64,000 nt of DNA, taken from Isoetes taiwanensis (lineage: Eukaryota > Streptophyta > Lycopodiopsida > Isoetales > Isoetaceae). A program made the position numbers and the translations under genes. The notes under the pieces were generated by a model. That model saw nothing but the letters and a program-made list of their open reading frames with translations, was not told the DNA's origin and searched no databases. The stretch's first letter is position 1, and every line of letters starts with the position of its first letter. Of this stretch, positions 1 to 12,270 are shown in pieces. The stretch covers positions 62,001-126,000 of the forward strand of contig JAJEKV010000176.1 in assembly GCA_021234155.1 (NCBI GenBank), in the 5' to 3' direction.

Positions 1-1489
1 ACATGCAGCGTGTTAGCGGTATTGTACTGGTTATATTTTTGTAATGGTTAAAGAGTGAATTTCTAGGTGGAAGTTGGGATCTTATAAAGTGAAAGTGTAT
101 GTTTTTTATGAATGAACGATGCTTTATCCTCTCAATGTTTCAATGGAAAAGGTTAATAGTCTTGAACTTGAGATATTCTTTTCTGAAACATGTCTTTTAT
201 TTCTTGGTATTTACTCTGTAAGCATTTCTTTTTTGATCTATTCTTTATTTTGATTTGCTCCTTATCAGAGCCTAGAATTAGATTGCACCTGTCTAGTTCT
301 AGGATTGCAATTGAAGGTCTTATTTTTCCAAATGGAACTATAAGGCCTAAAGTCTGTTGTTTCTTATGGTCTTAACAGGCTCGAAAGGTTTTTTAATGTT
401 ACTCCAATTCCTATGTTTAACTTGGGACCCTGATTTGGAGTAAAGGTGTAATATTGTTTGTATTGACGCTTGTATGCTTATTACAGAAAGTTGGACCATA
501 TTACAATGAATCCAAAAATCTCGTGCTAGAGCCGCTGTACATTCCTCCATCCATGGGTTTTTATGGAAAGAGTTTTTCCATGGCTAGTTGTATATTACAA
601 AAAAACTTTTACACTATCTTTTTATACCGTGGATTTCTCAAAACATGCAAGATATCACAAGGATTCTTGAAAATTTACTGTAAGTGTCATCTTCTGTTTT
701 TTTCATATTTCTAGAGTAGTAATATATAGTTGGGTAGGGTCCCTGTGTTGCAACAGGGCCCTACTCTCCCTGTTGCAGCTTTCTATTGACTAATGGGACC
801 TCCCTACCTGTGGTAGGAGGAAGGCTTTTTTTATATATAGACAATTTATTATATTATGAGGTTTCCATGACTACACAAAGCATCTTCTCATGTCCAATAA
901 GTACCCTTCTAGATATTTGCATTACTACGATACTTCAAAGAGAGAACAAAAGCTAACCTGAGGTTGTTGTACTGTATATCAATGAGTTGCTTGTAAAGCG
1001 CTATTAAATTTGAATGACAAAACTGGTTTTACATAGGCCTGAAAGGTATCCACCATGGTAAAAGACTTTGACCAAAACAAGGAATTCAATAATCTCTTAT
1101 GGGCTGGGAAGCATAAACTGATCACATGAAAGAGTCAACTTGTCTGGAGGGTTCATAACAATGCCATCTGCAATTCCTTTGAAATGATTATCTTCTAGAA
1201 TTTATTATTGGCACAACCTTCATAAATACTGCCTTTAATAAGGGGGCTCAAATTTGGAAATTGATGTTAACAGTGGCCTCGGAGTCGGAATAATATGAAA
1301 TAATTAGCTGCTCAAGGTTGGAACAATCTGGTGGAAAACAGACATGGAACCTTTGCTATATGTCATGTCATGATATGTTATTCAAGATCTTTTAAAGACA
1401 GAGACAAGCACAAAAATGTAGCTAAATCTCTTTCACCGCTAAGACCATAAATATATGTTTGGAGGCAGATCAACCCACACGAAACATTT
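1..1489. other. No recognisable gene
   Basis: AT-rich DNA with frequent stops in all frames. Open stretches at 190-375 and 454-714 are short, overlap frames on the other strand and match no family I know. The only clear structure is the nested inverted repeat at 733-808. Confidence 0.5.
733..808. repeat. Nested inverted repeat
   Basis: Outer arms are GGTAGGGTCCC (733-743) and GGGACCTCCCTACC (795-808). An inner perfect 10-bp pair is TGCAACAGGG (749-758) and CCCTGTTGCA (768-777). The unit would fold into a two-tier hairpin and looks like a small foldback element. No target duplication was identified. Confidence 0.6.
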
Positions 1490-1966
1490 TTAGTGGCACA
1501 AGACAAAAGCTTGAGAATGACCAACTTCTGGCATTTCAGAACATAATGAATGTGGGTGGTCCCATATCAAAAAACTCAAGACTGTGACGAACAAGCAGGA
1601 GACAACAAGACAATGAATACTCACTAAAACCAAAATCTTACCTCGAGGATTGGACCTTGCATAAATGCTTCTCCTTGCTTTGGTAACTTCTGATAGAGCG
1701 GCTTCTTCTGTTGAGATTAAAATAGAGAATTCGGAAAATAACTTCTTCAGGGATGTTCTTTGAAAAAACAAATGTGTTTTCACGCTTGGATTGTATGTTC
1801 CAGTGATTGCAGATTTGGTGACAAGCAGCAAGGGTCGGAACATGGGTGATTTCGGGGAGAAGATGCGAAGAATATGATCAAGAAGAAACTCAAACGGTTG
1901 CCCTATAAACAAGGAAATAAGACTGGAATAAACGGAAGTAGAAGATCCTGGTGAGGCATGAGGCAC
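1490..1966 (-). CDS. Unrecognised open frame, possible first exon
   Basis: A 158-codon frame starts with ATG at 1966. Its first ~109 residues look protein-like (a hydrophobic start, then a basic/acidic mix around FSEFSILISTEEAALSEVTK). A plausible splice donor, CGAG|GTAAGATTTTGG, lies near 1641, after which the frame becomes very hydrophobic, as if reading into an intron. If so, the coding exon is about 1641-1966. No downstream exon was recognised, and further left the strand holds only stop-rich sequence. I do not recognise the family; it may be a captured fragment or chance. Confidence 0.25.
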   Translation of the reverse strand: MPHASPGSSTSVYSSLISLFIGQPFEFLLDHILRIFSPKSPMFRPLLLVTKSAITGTYNPSVKTHLFFQRTSLKKLFSEFSILISTEEAALSEVTKARRSIYARSNPRGKILVLVSIHCLVVSCLFVTVLSFLIWDHPHSLCSEMPEVGHSQAFVLCH

Positions 1967-2316
1967 GCATGCTCTCTCGCGACATCGTTCTGTATCTCCG
2001 TTGAAATTTTAGGTTCTTTTCTAATTTCCCTAGCCTTAGATTTGCATAAATGAAAATCTAATGGTGAATATTATGCCACTTCAGACTTTGATGAGGTGAA
2101 GATGCTACGTGGATAGCCTAGAATTACAAGGAGTGTTGCACGCTTGGTTAGGCTGGCGTGCTAAAAAAAATGGATAAAAGGAGAGAATGGCCGAAAAAAA
2201 TGCCGGAAAAAAAAAAATAAGTTTTCCAAAACTCACGCTTTTGTGCTAAAACTCACGTCAGAAAAATGTGGACACCGGCATGAGCAATGATGGCAAAAAC
2301 ATTTTAAGTAAGTAGA

Positions 2317-2346
2317 CTAGTAAACGTGTGCCCTGCGTTGCCGGGC
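2317..2346 (-). other. Helitron 3' terminus (hairpin + CTAG)
   Basis: On the minus strand GCCCGGC-AAC-GCAGGGC (one stem mismatch) is followed by ACACGTTTA, then CTAG and T. Helitrons end in CTRR a few bases after a GC-rich hairpin and insert at A^T. The same design is at 26146 and 58661. Confidence 0.65.
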
Positions 2347-3068
2347 TAATGTCCTGGCATGTGTTTTTACTCGGCTTTTAATGTCGTTATGTGCAACTTA
2401 GACAAGAGCATGTTGATATTGGCAAGAATAGACATTATGCTTTTGTAATTATTTTGTTATTGAAATTGTCTAATGACAGTATCATCATTGTATTAGCTTT
2501 GTGTTTATTTATTTTAGTAGAGAAAACAATTAAGGAATGTGGGGGGCAATTAAATCTACCTCGAAAAACAAAAATTTGAAATGACAGATCCAAAACTTAT
2601 GCTCACATTGTCACCCGTAAAAGTAGTTAAGTACATCAACAAAAAATAGGTACAGATGGAACTCTAAATGTGCATCTCCACATGGCACACGTCAGCAAGG
2701 ACCTAACATTGTACTTTGTTAGATGCTCCCGTGATATCTTAACTTTCCCGACAGGTAATATCTTAGTCGGGGTAAAAATTAAATGCATGGGCGAGTCATT
2801 TGATTCGAACTATCCCCGATGTCTCACGACTATCAAGCACATGAGACGACTCATTCTGAAGGTAGGCTCGTATAATGGAATCAGATAATGCCTCGGGATG
2901 AAACGATTTATAGGCTCTAAAATGCGTTCCATTACATATTCCAATACATGTGAGTTCTTTTGCTAGTAAAACGCTAATTTGCCAATGCATGGTGTCGTTT
3001 CTCATCTGATAAAAAATACAAACAATTGGAGGTTAGACAAAGCACTACAAAACCCAATAAGTCTCCAT

Positions 3069-3790
3069 CTACCTCTCTATAGACTTGAACAAATACTTGC
3101 GAAAGCAGAAGAAATCAATATAAGTATTAGATTGACACTTAGAGGAGATCTTTGTAACAATATTTGTTGTATATCTTGATCTATCGACATCTACGGAAGC
3201 GTCTCCATCCTTCAATAGAATAAGCACCTTTATACCTTGGATTCCTTGAGCTCTCGAGAGTGCTACATAGAGTTGTCCGTGACTGAATACTGGATTTGGC
3301 AAATACAATTCAACCATTTTCATTTTTTGGCCCTGGGACTTGTTGATTGTCGTACCAAAAGTTGGATGCAGCCAAAATTGCATGCGCTCAAACTGAAATG
3401 GAAATTCTACATTATTAGGCACAAATACATTCTACGAATATATAATGAGGCGGGTCATTGTAGAGTCCCTTACATGTGGAAACATGCTTCAATAACATTA
3501 CAATCATGCCAACCTTTAATGTTAATTGATGTGAAGGCATCCCACTCGGAATTCACACATTCAAAAATTCAGTAGGATAGATCGTTGTATCATTCTCATC
3601 AATAGCTCGATCATCACTGTAATAATCAATAGGTACAACTAGCAACCACTCTGTCATCCTCTTGTTTACTTCGTTTACATCTTCATTTATTAGTGGCATA
3701 ATGATTTTGCACCTAATAGGGCACACTTGTATAATTCATGTTAACTTTTGGAATAACACGTCTAGCAAGTCATTTAAGTCCTACTTCCTT
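3069..3790 (-). pseudogene. Helitron Pif1-like helicase, C-terminal fragment
   Basis: The open part (3422 to 3069) reads FGTTINKSQGQK, then NPVFSHGQLYVALSRAQGIQ, which are helicase motifs V and VI of the Pif1/RecD-like superfamily 1 helicases encoded by Helitrons. It is close to 9312-9600 of this window, over 80% by eye. Matching sequence continues to about 3790 and parallels 9660-10020, but only in broken frames. A short piece at 3796-3811 matches 10203-10217, so roughly 180 bp is missing between. The last ~30 codons differ from the other copy, suggesting a changed 3' end. Walker A and B are absent, so it cannot make a helicase. Confidence 0.85.
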
Positions 3791-3839
3791 GTAGTGGTTC
3801 AAGGAAGCATGAAATAAACATGTGCCCGGCATTGCCGCA

Positions 3840-6800
3840 CATAAATAGGATGGTGCTTATAGTTGCATTTGATAGAAAGATTGATCACTCAAAGCTTGAG
3901 ACTTCTAACATATTATCCGTACTTGCGAATGTTGTGAAGCATATGGAAAGGATGTGCATGGGCGCTTGTGAAAACTTTTATCCTTCTTATGTAATGCAGT
4001 GTCCGATTTCTGTTCTCCCTTATTTTGTTCCTTAAAAATTATCAAAAGACGACATGTGTGAACTCATTGATTGCAGGGCATTAATGTGTGTTCAGAAGCA
4101 TTTATGAGCATTTATGGCGGAGGAAGAATAGGGCACGCCTCATGACGAGCTATGGCGGCATAGCCATTTATCTACGCAATTCATGTGAAACGTATGTAGA
4201 CATGGCGGAAGAGATCTGGCCTTTTCTCCCTCTTGCATCTCCTGCACGCAACAAATCTTGCTCTAATCTGAATTATCCTTCAAAAAATTCATTCAAATGC
4301 TTCAATGTAGATTACAAATTGCTCAAAAAAATACTCTCAATTTCTCGAAACAAAGAATCAATCGGAAAAACAATGTAGGCAGATGCTCAAAACTGAATGA
4401 AATCGGCCAGAGATGAAGATTTTTGACAAATATGTTGTGCAGAGGTTGCAAAGCAGGGAAGAAATCAAAGAGAAATAATGCCGAGATGTTTAAATGCAGA
4501 AGCTCACCTGTAAACAAATTGGGCAGAGGAATTCGGCATTAGAATCCTTGAATTTTTCCTGATTTTGGGTCACAAAATGCCAAAGCAAAGCAAGAATTCT
4601 TCGGCAGAGGAGAACCATTCTGACAACTCCTGGTAGCATATGATGTCGATGCTAACCTGAAGAAAGTCTCCTGGGTATCAGAAATGCCGCCGCCTTCTCT
4701 GTTATTTTGTTACCTTCTTAAGCATACTTCCTCAATGTGATTCGCCCACTGTTCGCCTTACCAAGAAACTAAGATCAAATGGAAGTTACAGGCCCAGCTT
4801 GGCCGAATTCGATCAGAAATTTGCTCGCTCTCCAGATTGGGCTCTTCAATTACTGTACCAGAGGCAAATTTTTATTGAATATGTTCCTGTCGTAACTCAA
4901 GCTGTAGCTTTTTTTTTGCTATGACTCAAGTCCTTTTTATCTCCAGGTACATTTTGGGACCCATTCTGCAGTTCAGAGTAAGAATGAAGAAAACTAAGGA
5001 AAAAATCCCCTTAAAAAAAGGTACTAAGGAAGACCAGTTCAGTTTAATTCAGTTTTTTTCCTTAGTACTTAAAAGTACTTTAAAAACTATTAATTTAAAA
5101 GTGTTCTAAACTCGTGCCCCCAACAACTAGTATATAAAACATTAGCTAACATAGGGAACAATTATTTAAAAATGTCTAGTTACTGTTTGCAATCGCTCGG
5201 ACTGGAATAGATTTCGAACATCCATACTTATATTAGGCCTAACTACTACAATTCAACCAATAGTGAATCAGTTGGGAAGAGAAATGTTCGCGGCGGCCTC
5301 GGCCGCCGCGATAAATTTCTTGTAGAGTCTAAGTTTAGGTATAATATTTAAGATGATAAGCTAAGAATATTGGAGAAGCAACAATTGTATGTATGGTCGT
5401 CTTTTTACAATAGGTCGTCAATCTTTATCATATGATATGAAAAAATGCGTGTATGAAACAGAATGTAATATTTGACGAATACTTCAATAAAATTATTTCA
5501 ATCATGCCATTAAATTGCAAAATTATTGAAACTTTAACCCTTAAAAGGTTAAAGATCTCTCAAATATTCACTTTTAAATCCATGGTGTAGGCATTACTTG
5601 GCCTCAATATACTTCCAGTTATTTGGAAAAGTTTTTTCCAACGTGTAAAATTAGAGAGTTTAAAGAACCATAGAAATTGGATTCGGCTGAAGAGAGGCTG
5701 TGAAAAAGAACAGATTAAATGGGTTGGAGGCCCACGTTCCTAGATGCCAGGCCGAAGATTGCACAATAGATTCCCTTGTAATCCTACGTTTACTCTCTGA
5801 GATCATCTCCACCAGGTGCCGACCAAAGAAAAGCGTTCCTGTGATAAAATCCTAAAGATGCTACACGCCAACATATTCGTTAAGAGAAAATGCAAAATGA
5901 GCCAAAAAATCAATATATCTGAAGACCAAAGGGCACAGAAAAAATTGATCCTTAAATATTTCGAAATGCAAAAGCATTTAGGTAATAGACACTTTAATAA
6001 GATTGTCTCAGGAATTAAGTCAGGCATTATATTCATGACATCACATGACTGATGCTAGATGGATTAATGGCATGGTATGATGGTTTGAATCTATAAATAA
6101 TAAGGAAAAGGTCTAATTGATGCAAATATAAATAAATGAATGTATGGACTTTCCTTCTATATTTATCTCCAATAGAAGTAAAGCATAACCCACTTTAGAA
6201 ATCCAAATTCGCCTCTAGCATAAAAAACTGCCAAACAAGCAACGACGACAAAAGGGCCCAGTGTGAAGCGTATCCCAAAAGCGCGAGCTAACCTGCATGC
6301 AAATCTTCACAGTCCTGAATCATCTCATATCCTTAGAAGCATGCACGAATTTGTCAAATCTAACATGAACTAATGCCAAGAATCAAGATATTCCAGAGTC
6401 TTAACACTGAGCGAAAACCTCTGCCCTATGGCTCAATACAACTGCTTTTTGCTTTAAAGTGCTATTCCTAGGAAAAGGAGTGCTTCAATGAGGTGTTTCT
6501 TCCGTTACAATATACACCATTGTCCTTGTCAAAATTATATTGCCAGATACAATGACAATATTGAAAGAAGAATAGATTGAATAGATAACACTCCACTGGA
6601 AACAGAAAAAGTACCAAGATACACACTATTCTATTCTATTCGTAGTCCCCTTGCATACGGGTTAAAGATGCATTATAGCTTAAGAAAATTCAGTATTTCC
6701 AATTAGAACTGATAAGCTAACAAATTCTTTTATGCTTCTGATTTATTTCTTGCTGCTAAAATTAAGTGCTCTTATTCAAATGCAAATCTGTCATAAAGAA

Positions 6801-8565
6801 GGAATATGAAAACAAACATATCTACCTGTTTATTCTCCAGAATTGTTCCAAATGATATGCTGCTTGTACATGTCTGTCTGTTGTTGCTTTCTTGCCTTGA
6901 TAATCCAAACAGAACCTGCAGAAAACAATATGGCACCATATCAACTCAAAAAGTCCATGTGGCAAGTACATAATTATTGCTGAAAAGGGTTAGCTTTTAT
7001 GATCAGTTTTACAGTGACCCAATCATTTACAATTTTATTATTGTATTCCCAATTTTCAAAACCTCAATTCTGGAAGTTTTCAGCAAATATGTTCATGTGA
7101 TAGGATCAGGTTGATATGTCATATGTTTGGCAAAACATTTAGCTCCATAAAAAATTAAATTGAAAATATTTCAAGCCTATGCAATTGTTTGACATTGGAA
7201 TGCACTATGTCTATTTCCACGTGGTAACATTTTGATAATAACCATAGCAACAAACAGTCTTTAAGGTAACAATGAGACAAAAGAGAAGAATATATATAGT
7301 AGAGTAGAAGAAAGACCTTGTAGATGAAGATGCAGCAGCAGAAGTTGCAGAGAATCAGCTGGTCACAAAAGCATACAGAAGCGTCAAACATGGAAAACAA
7401 AATAAAATATCTTACGTTCTGGCTACGCCAAATTGCTGGAGTTCAAATGGGAGTCGTCTATAACTTGACCTTCAAGTTATACCTCAAGTGGAAGAAGATA
7501 GTCACATATCCTGTGGTCATGTATGATTTCACAGAAACATAAATGAGTTCCAGATACACCATTCAATTAGCTTAATATAAATGAGAGACAAAAACGCCTT
7601 TGCAAGGACCAAAAACGAAATGCAAAAACTAGAATTGAAATGCCTTTGCAAGATCCAAAAACGAAATGCAAGAACCACAGACTATTATTGAGCAGATGTT
7701 GAAAATCGAAATGGCTAAATCACAGTAGACTTCTTGAAGTTGAAACAGGGCAAATCGCAAAAGAAATCTGAAATAAAAACAGGGCAACTCTGTAACCCAT
7801 TAAAGCAGAAATCAAAACAGGGGTAAACATGCACAGGGATTTTTTTATTCACGGATTTTCTCAGAAGAGCTTTCACGGATTCTTTTGTTCACAGATTGTT
7901 TTGAAGAGCTTTGAGCAGAAGCAAAGTCAAAATATAAGGAAGTAGAAAGAGGACATTTACATGCACAGAGCAACCTAACCTCTGTGTTAAACAAATAACT
8001 TGCTCCAGCTAGAGGGGAATGAACAAAACGGAAAGCATATCCTCTTAGACTGTAAGTGATGTAAAAACATGGGGGCATGTTTTTCCAGTCTCAAATGCAA
8101 GATAACTATTTAAAAGTTAGAGATAAAATGTTCTCTCATGGAATGCACTTATATGATGCCAATTGTAACGTTTAAAAGGACTCATGCCAATTTTTGCATT
8201 TGTGTTAGCAGGAAACAACTCAATGCAGCAGTTAGAAAAGAGTTTAACTCCACTGCTTGGATATTCGAAAGCTTAGAAGGTTCTGCTGATGCAAAGATGG
8301 CAGAGAAAATATTGGCAAAGAGAATCTTGCACACAAATTTAAGCCTAAGACTGAGCAAACAAATCCAGATTCAGATGTTATAAGGCTGAGATAGGTATTG
8401 CAAATGGCCTAGAAAGAAAAATTGCCTGTGCAACAAACTTTTGGCTCACGACCTGCTATAAAATGAACACTCTTTCTGCGAAAAACTTCAAGTTTATATA
8501 CCAAAAATGTTTTCTTACCTGATGCGATCACTGAAACACCACAACAATTCGCCCTTTGGCTGCAC
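3840..8565. other. Long stretch without a recognised gene
   Basis: Only short open frames, none matching a known family. It contains the palindrome at 5289-5310, a 10-bp inverted pair GGTACTAAGGAA / TTCCTTAGTACTT around 5019-5070, a 32-bp direct repeat with a 52-bp period at about 7590 and 7641 (GCCTTTGCAAG..CCAAAAACG), and a degenerate tandem of CACGGATT/CACAGATT with GAAGAGCTTT at 7849-7912. It may be Helitron cargo. Confidence 0.45.
5281..5320. repeat. GC-rich palindrome
   Basis: CGCGGCGGCC (5289-5298), TC, GGCCGCCGCG (5301-5310) is a perfect 10-bp inverted repeat with a 2-nt loop. Imperfect pairing of AT-rich flanks (GAAATGTT / ATAAATTTC) extends it to about 5281-5320. It is an island of GC in AT-rich DNA. 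It resembles a Helitron-type hairpin, but no CTRR-T follows at the usual distance on either strand. Confidence 0.6.
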
Positions 8566-9189
8566 TCATGCCATGATGCAAGGCGCCAGAGTCCGCTCCA
8601 CAGTAGGGTTTTTGTATGCTCGAAGAGGATTTTTAGGAATGGCGAAATGAATGAATCCGGCTATGGTGGGCATCCTGCCACAATAATGATGGCTCATTAG
8701 ATTAGCTTTACCTGGATCTAAACCACCATTACAGGAGTGGAGGCTAACAAATAGGAACACATATGAGAGGGGAAAGGGGCCGGAAAAATTGCCTGAAATA
8801 AAAAAAAAGTTTTCAAAACTCATAAGGTTAGCCAAAACACTATAATATCCAATAAATAGATACATGTACTCTCTCAAAGCACATCTGCGTAAACAATGTT
8901 TCCTTGGGAACACTTGAGCAAATAAGAAGTCATCAATCAGTTGGATAAAGTGCTCTAACTTAACAACCTCGTCAGTGCAAGATATTTCTTTGAGCTTTGC
9001 AATGAGCTCCTCAATTTCTACGCTTGCTACACCATGTACATGAGCGTGGTATTTTTGTTCCCAATCATACCATGACCCAAGAGCGCGTATGATAAAAGTA
9101 ACACGGGAGATGTGGTAACTCCTGTCACCCTCTAGGCATTTGGTGACATGGTGACCGAAGACATACCACAGGATTAAAATACGCACCAT
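8566..9189 (-). CDS. Unrecognised open frame near the Helitron helicase
   Basis: A 207-codon frame. Residues ~20-95 look like real protein, with WYDWEQKYHAHVHG, then an acidic/amphipathic helix-like VEIEELIAKLKEI and LEHFIQLIDDFLFAQVFPRK. The C-terminal half is hydrophobic and Phe-rich, crosses an A/T-rich tract near 8800 and looks like read-through of non-coding DNA. It lies 120 bp past the 3' end of the helicase frame on the same strand, so it may be a host-gene piece picked up by Helitron B. I do not recognise the family. Confidence 0.3.
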   Translation of the reverse strand: MVRILILWYVFGHHVTKCLEGDRSYHISRVTFIIRALGSWYDWEQKYHAHVHGVASVEIEELIAKLKEISCTDEVVKLEHFIQLIDDFLFAQVFPRKHCLRRCALREYMYLFIGYYSVLANLMSFENFFFISGNFSGPFPLSYVFLFVSLHSCNGGLDPGKANLMSHHYCGRMPTIAGFIHFAIPKNPLRAYKNPTVERTLAPCIMA

Positions 9190-9311
9190 CTACATGGATG
9201 AAGAAGTAAGTAAGTAAGTAAGATAAAAAATGAAAGGAAGAAAAAAAATAGAATATATCAATGAGAACAAAGAGAAATTAGAAGTAGTGATTTTAAGTAT
9301 TAGACTCACAC

Positions 9312-10864
9312 TTAGAGGAGTTCTTTGTATACAATATTTGTTCTATATCTCGATCTGTCAATATTTGCAGAAGCATCTCCATCCTTCGACAGAATGAGTA
9401 CCTTTATGCCTTGGATTCCTTGAGCTCGCGAGAGTGCCACATAGAGTTGTCCGTGACTGAATACTGGATTTGGTAAATACAAACCAACCATTTTCATTGT
9501 CTGGCCTTGGGACTTGTTGATTGTCATACCAAAAGCTGGACGCAATGGAAATTGTATGCGCTCGAACTGAAATGGTGCATTATTCGGCACCAAAGGTATT
9601 CGAAATATGAACACTCTGCTTCCAATATTCTTTATAGTGACAATCTCGGCATCTATAGCACGTCTTCCCAATGAACGTATAATGAGGCGAGTACATATAG
9701 AAACAGACCTCAATAACACGATAATGATGCCAACCTTCAAAGTTAATTGATGTGGAGGCATCCCACTCGGAGTTTGCGAATTCAAAAATTCAATAGGATA
9801 GACCCCTGCATCATTCTCGTTAACAGCTTGATCAGCACTGTAATAATCGATAGGTACAGCAGGCAACCACTCTGTCATCCTCTTGTTTACTTCATCTACA
9901 TCCTCATTCAGTGGCGTAAGTATTGCCCTTTGCACCCAATAGGACACGCTTCTATGATTAGTTGAAACATCAGGGAATGTCATAGCTAGCAAGTCATTTA
10001 AGTCCTGGGACTTTACACAGATCTCTTCTGGAAGATGTATTATGTCCGACCCAATATTGGGAAACGTGGTCTCAAGTCCATCTCCAACTTGTAGGAGATA
10101 CTCTGCAAATGCCTTTTGCTCTTTCACATCTCTTCCTACATTGTTCATTACTCGCATATTTATGTTTAGCTTATGGTCCTCGACATGATCCCATATGTAA
10201 GAGCATTTCAAGGAAGCATGCACAATTTTGGGCGGATTTCCTCGTGGAACCACAAGTGGAACCTGGCGAAAATCTCCTCCCAAAACAACAATGAGTCCCC
10301 CAAACAATTTGTCACATGACAACACCTCACGGAGCGTCCTATCCAGTGCTGCATAAATATATTTATGCATCATTGGAGCCTCATCCCGTATAATCATGCG
10401 AGTCGCTCTTATCAATTTTGCCAGCTCCGACTGCTTTGGAATATTGCAAGTTGATGTCTCATCTATATTTATCGGTATCTTGAACCTTGAATATGCAGTG
10501 CGCCCACCCTTCAATAAAGTGGATGCAATTCCTGAAGAAGCAAATGCAAGTGCAATGATACCTTTGCACCTTTGGCACGATTGTAAGACAACATGGTGTT
10601 AAAAAGAAAACGTTTTCCCGAGCCGCCTCCACCCTAAAAAAAAAACATCCGTCCTTTTTCCAACATCACGTGCTCATCGATCACACGGTTGAAGATAACA
10701 CACTGGTCGTGATATAGGCAGTCCACAACTTCTTGCACCTCTAGCATATCTTCTTGAAACACCTCATCTCGAAATATCATATATGGATCTATTGTACACT
10801 CAGGAAGAATGAACTCAAACTCCACTTCTCTGATTTTTGTTATCTTGAATAGCTTCAACTCCAA
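9312..10864 (-). pseudogene. Helitron Pif1-like helicase, frameshifted
   Basis: Read leftwards, 10864-10634 gives the approach to the nucleotide site (VIFNRVIDEHVM). Next comes Walker A at about 10600-10640, GGGGSGKR, where the usual Thr is Arg. A frameshift follows before motif Ia (IIALAFASSGIA, ~10540). The 400-codon frame 10514-9312 then holds DEAPM (residues 44-48, Walker B), GDFRQ (80-84), NKSQGQT (333-339) and YVALSR (358-363). These are the ordered motifs of Helitron/Pif1 helicases, which unwind DNA during rolling-circle transposition. The N-terminal Rep nuclease is missing. The frameshift and the Walker A change make it inactive as a single protein, although the 400-codon frame is still open. 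Confidence 0.88.
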
Positions 10865-11847
10865 TATGATTGTGCATAAAGGACTAGACCACTATGCTCC
10901 ACAGCTAGATGTGCATAGAATCTGAAGTAATTCTAAGAAACAACACTTAAAAACCAAAAACTCTGTAGAAAAGAGAAAGCTCACAGTGATTATGTGAAGA
11001 AGTTGACACCTTTGCTAAGAGGATGTCTTTCTTCAGCTATACGTAAGGCATTCGAGGCAATTAGCCCTGCTAAGTTAAGCCCTTGACCAACTTCAGCCCT
11101 TGACTCCCCTTTTTTAAGGGTTAAAAGTCTATATTAGTTCAACCAAGTATATGCTAAAAAGAAAATACACTACATAGCCCCTTCTTTTTAAGGTTAAAAG
11201 GTTTTTAGACAAAACATAGATTTGAAAGTGGAATTGAACCTTGGTCTCTAAGACAACGAGAAAGTCTAACCAACTATACATGTTGTTGATTAATTAAAAC
11301 GCGCAAACTTATATTTGAAAGCTAAAAACATATCGAGAGAAAGTTCTTGTACGAAGTCTGTGCACAAAAATGTGGCGGGTGTGAGGGTTAAAGCCTGAAA
11401 TAGCCTATAGAGGGCTGGATTTCAGGAAAGTCAATAGAGGATAGGTATGCCAAGACCATCAATTCAACAGGATATTTGGGTAGATCTCAGACTTCTGCAA
11501 ACATATGCAAAACTCCAAATGAGTTCTTAAAGTGAAGGAAGGGTAGCCTGCTTTATCTTCAAGAATTAGAAGACAGAAACAAAGGCAATAATGTAAACCA
11601 TCTACTGTATAAGCAAACAAAAAGAACATGCAAGCTTTTCCAGAAATAATTTGACAAGATGGTTCCAAGCCTTCTTAGCCTCCAAGAAATCAAGGGGAGT
11701 TCATACTATATTGGCCACACAACCTAATGAGTGACCTTTAGGGGGTTTATTATTTATAAAAATATACTTATACATCATAAACAAGTATAGTTTTCGTGCA
11801 TTTCATACCATACAAAGTCATGAGGGGGGAGTTATATATGTATAAGA
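10865..11847. other. No recognisable gene
   Basis: AT-rich sequence with only short open frames. The missing 5' end of Helitron B should lie here or further right, but no TC-type start could be assigned. Nothing else stands out. Confidence 0.45.
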
Positions 11848-12003
11848 TGTAATGTTCCTAACCACATGCCCTTAACCAACTGGGCAAAACCATCTAGACG
11901 TTTATGACTAGTCGCTTCTACTCATTATGCCAGTGTCTCGGGAATGCCCTACAGGCACATTTAAGGATCGAATACTCGAACGGTCTACCATTGGCCCATT
12001 AGA
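11848..12003 (-). repeat. TRIM LTR 1 (3'-most)
   Basis: Starts TGTAATGTTCC and ends CCATTAGA, a mutated CCGTTACA. It shares CCCTTAACCAACTGGGC and ATGCCRGTGTCTCGGGAA with the other two LTRs. Confidence 0.8.
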
Positions 12004-12125
12004 ATCTCTCCCACTAGAACTATGCTCGTCCTCGAACATCACAAGGCTTAACCAGCATACCACTGACTGGGTGGTTACCAAGGGATCGATGGAGACTCGA
12101 ACTCGAGACTTGCTTTGATAACAAA

Positions 12126-12270
12126 TGTAACGTTCCTAACCGACATGCCCTTAACCAACTGGGCAAAACCGTCTAGACGTTTATGAGTAGTCGCTTCTAC
12201 CCATTTATGCCGGTGTCTTGGGAACGCGACACCAAGATCCACTCGAGCGGTCTCCCATGGGTCCGTTACA
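12126..12270 (-). repeat. TRIM LTR 2 (shared middle LTR)
   Basis: TGTAACGTTCC to GTCCGTTACA. A 35-bp copy of its last part (GATCCACTCGAGCGGTCTCC...) recurs at about 12301-12335 inside the right internal region, a small internal duplication. Confidence 0.8.

Larger units (their letters stand above)
2317..3811 (-). mobile_element. Helitron A remnant (3' part)
   Basis: The minus strand carries the end of a Helitron helicase (3069-3790), then about 750 bp without a recognised gene, then a Helitron-type 3' end: GC hairpin (2330-2346), 9-nt spacer and CTAG (2317-2320) followed by T. That is the expected order on one strand. The helicase homology stops abruptly at 3811, where sequence resembling another Helitron 3' end begins. 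Helitron A therefore appears cut off, probably by insertion or recombination of a second element. No Rep domain and no 5' end were found. Confidence 0.6.
3812..10864 (-). mobile_element. Helitron B, probable remnant (ends uncertain)
   Basis: A helicase segment (10864 to 9312) is followed on the same strand by about 5.5 kb of unclear cargo and then by a degenerate Helitron 3' end at 3812-3840: TAAACATGTGCCCGGC-ATT-GCC on the plus strand, compared with TAAACGTGTGCCCTGC-GTT-GCC in Helitron A. The terminal CTAG is replaced by TTTC-like sequence. The 5' end was not found; it should lie right of 10864. The cargo may include the frame at 8566-9189. Element limits are inference; only the helicase and the hairpin-like sequence are seen. 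Confidence 0.4.

Noticed and set aside
12090-12170. tRNA-like A and B boxes (CCCAGTTGGTTAAGGGC, GAGTTCGAGTCTC) on the minus strand
   Set aside because: They span an LTR/primer-site junction of the TRIM and recur in each unit; no cloverleaf with an acceptor stem can be drawn.
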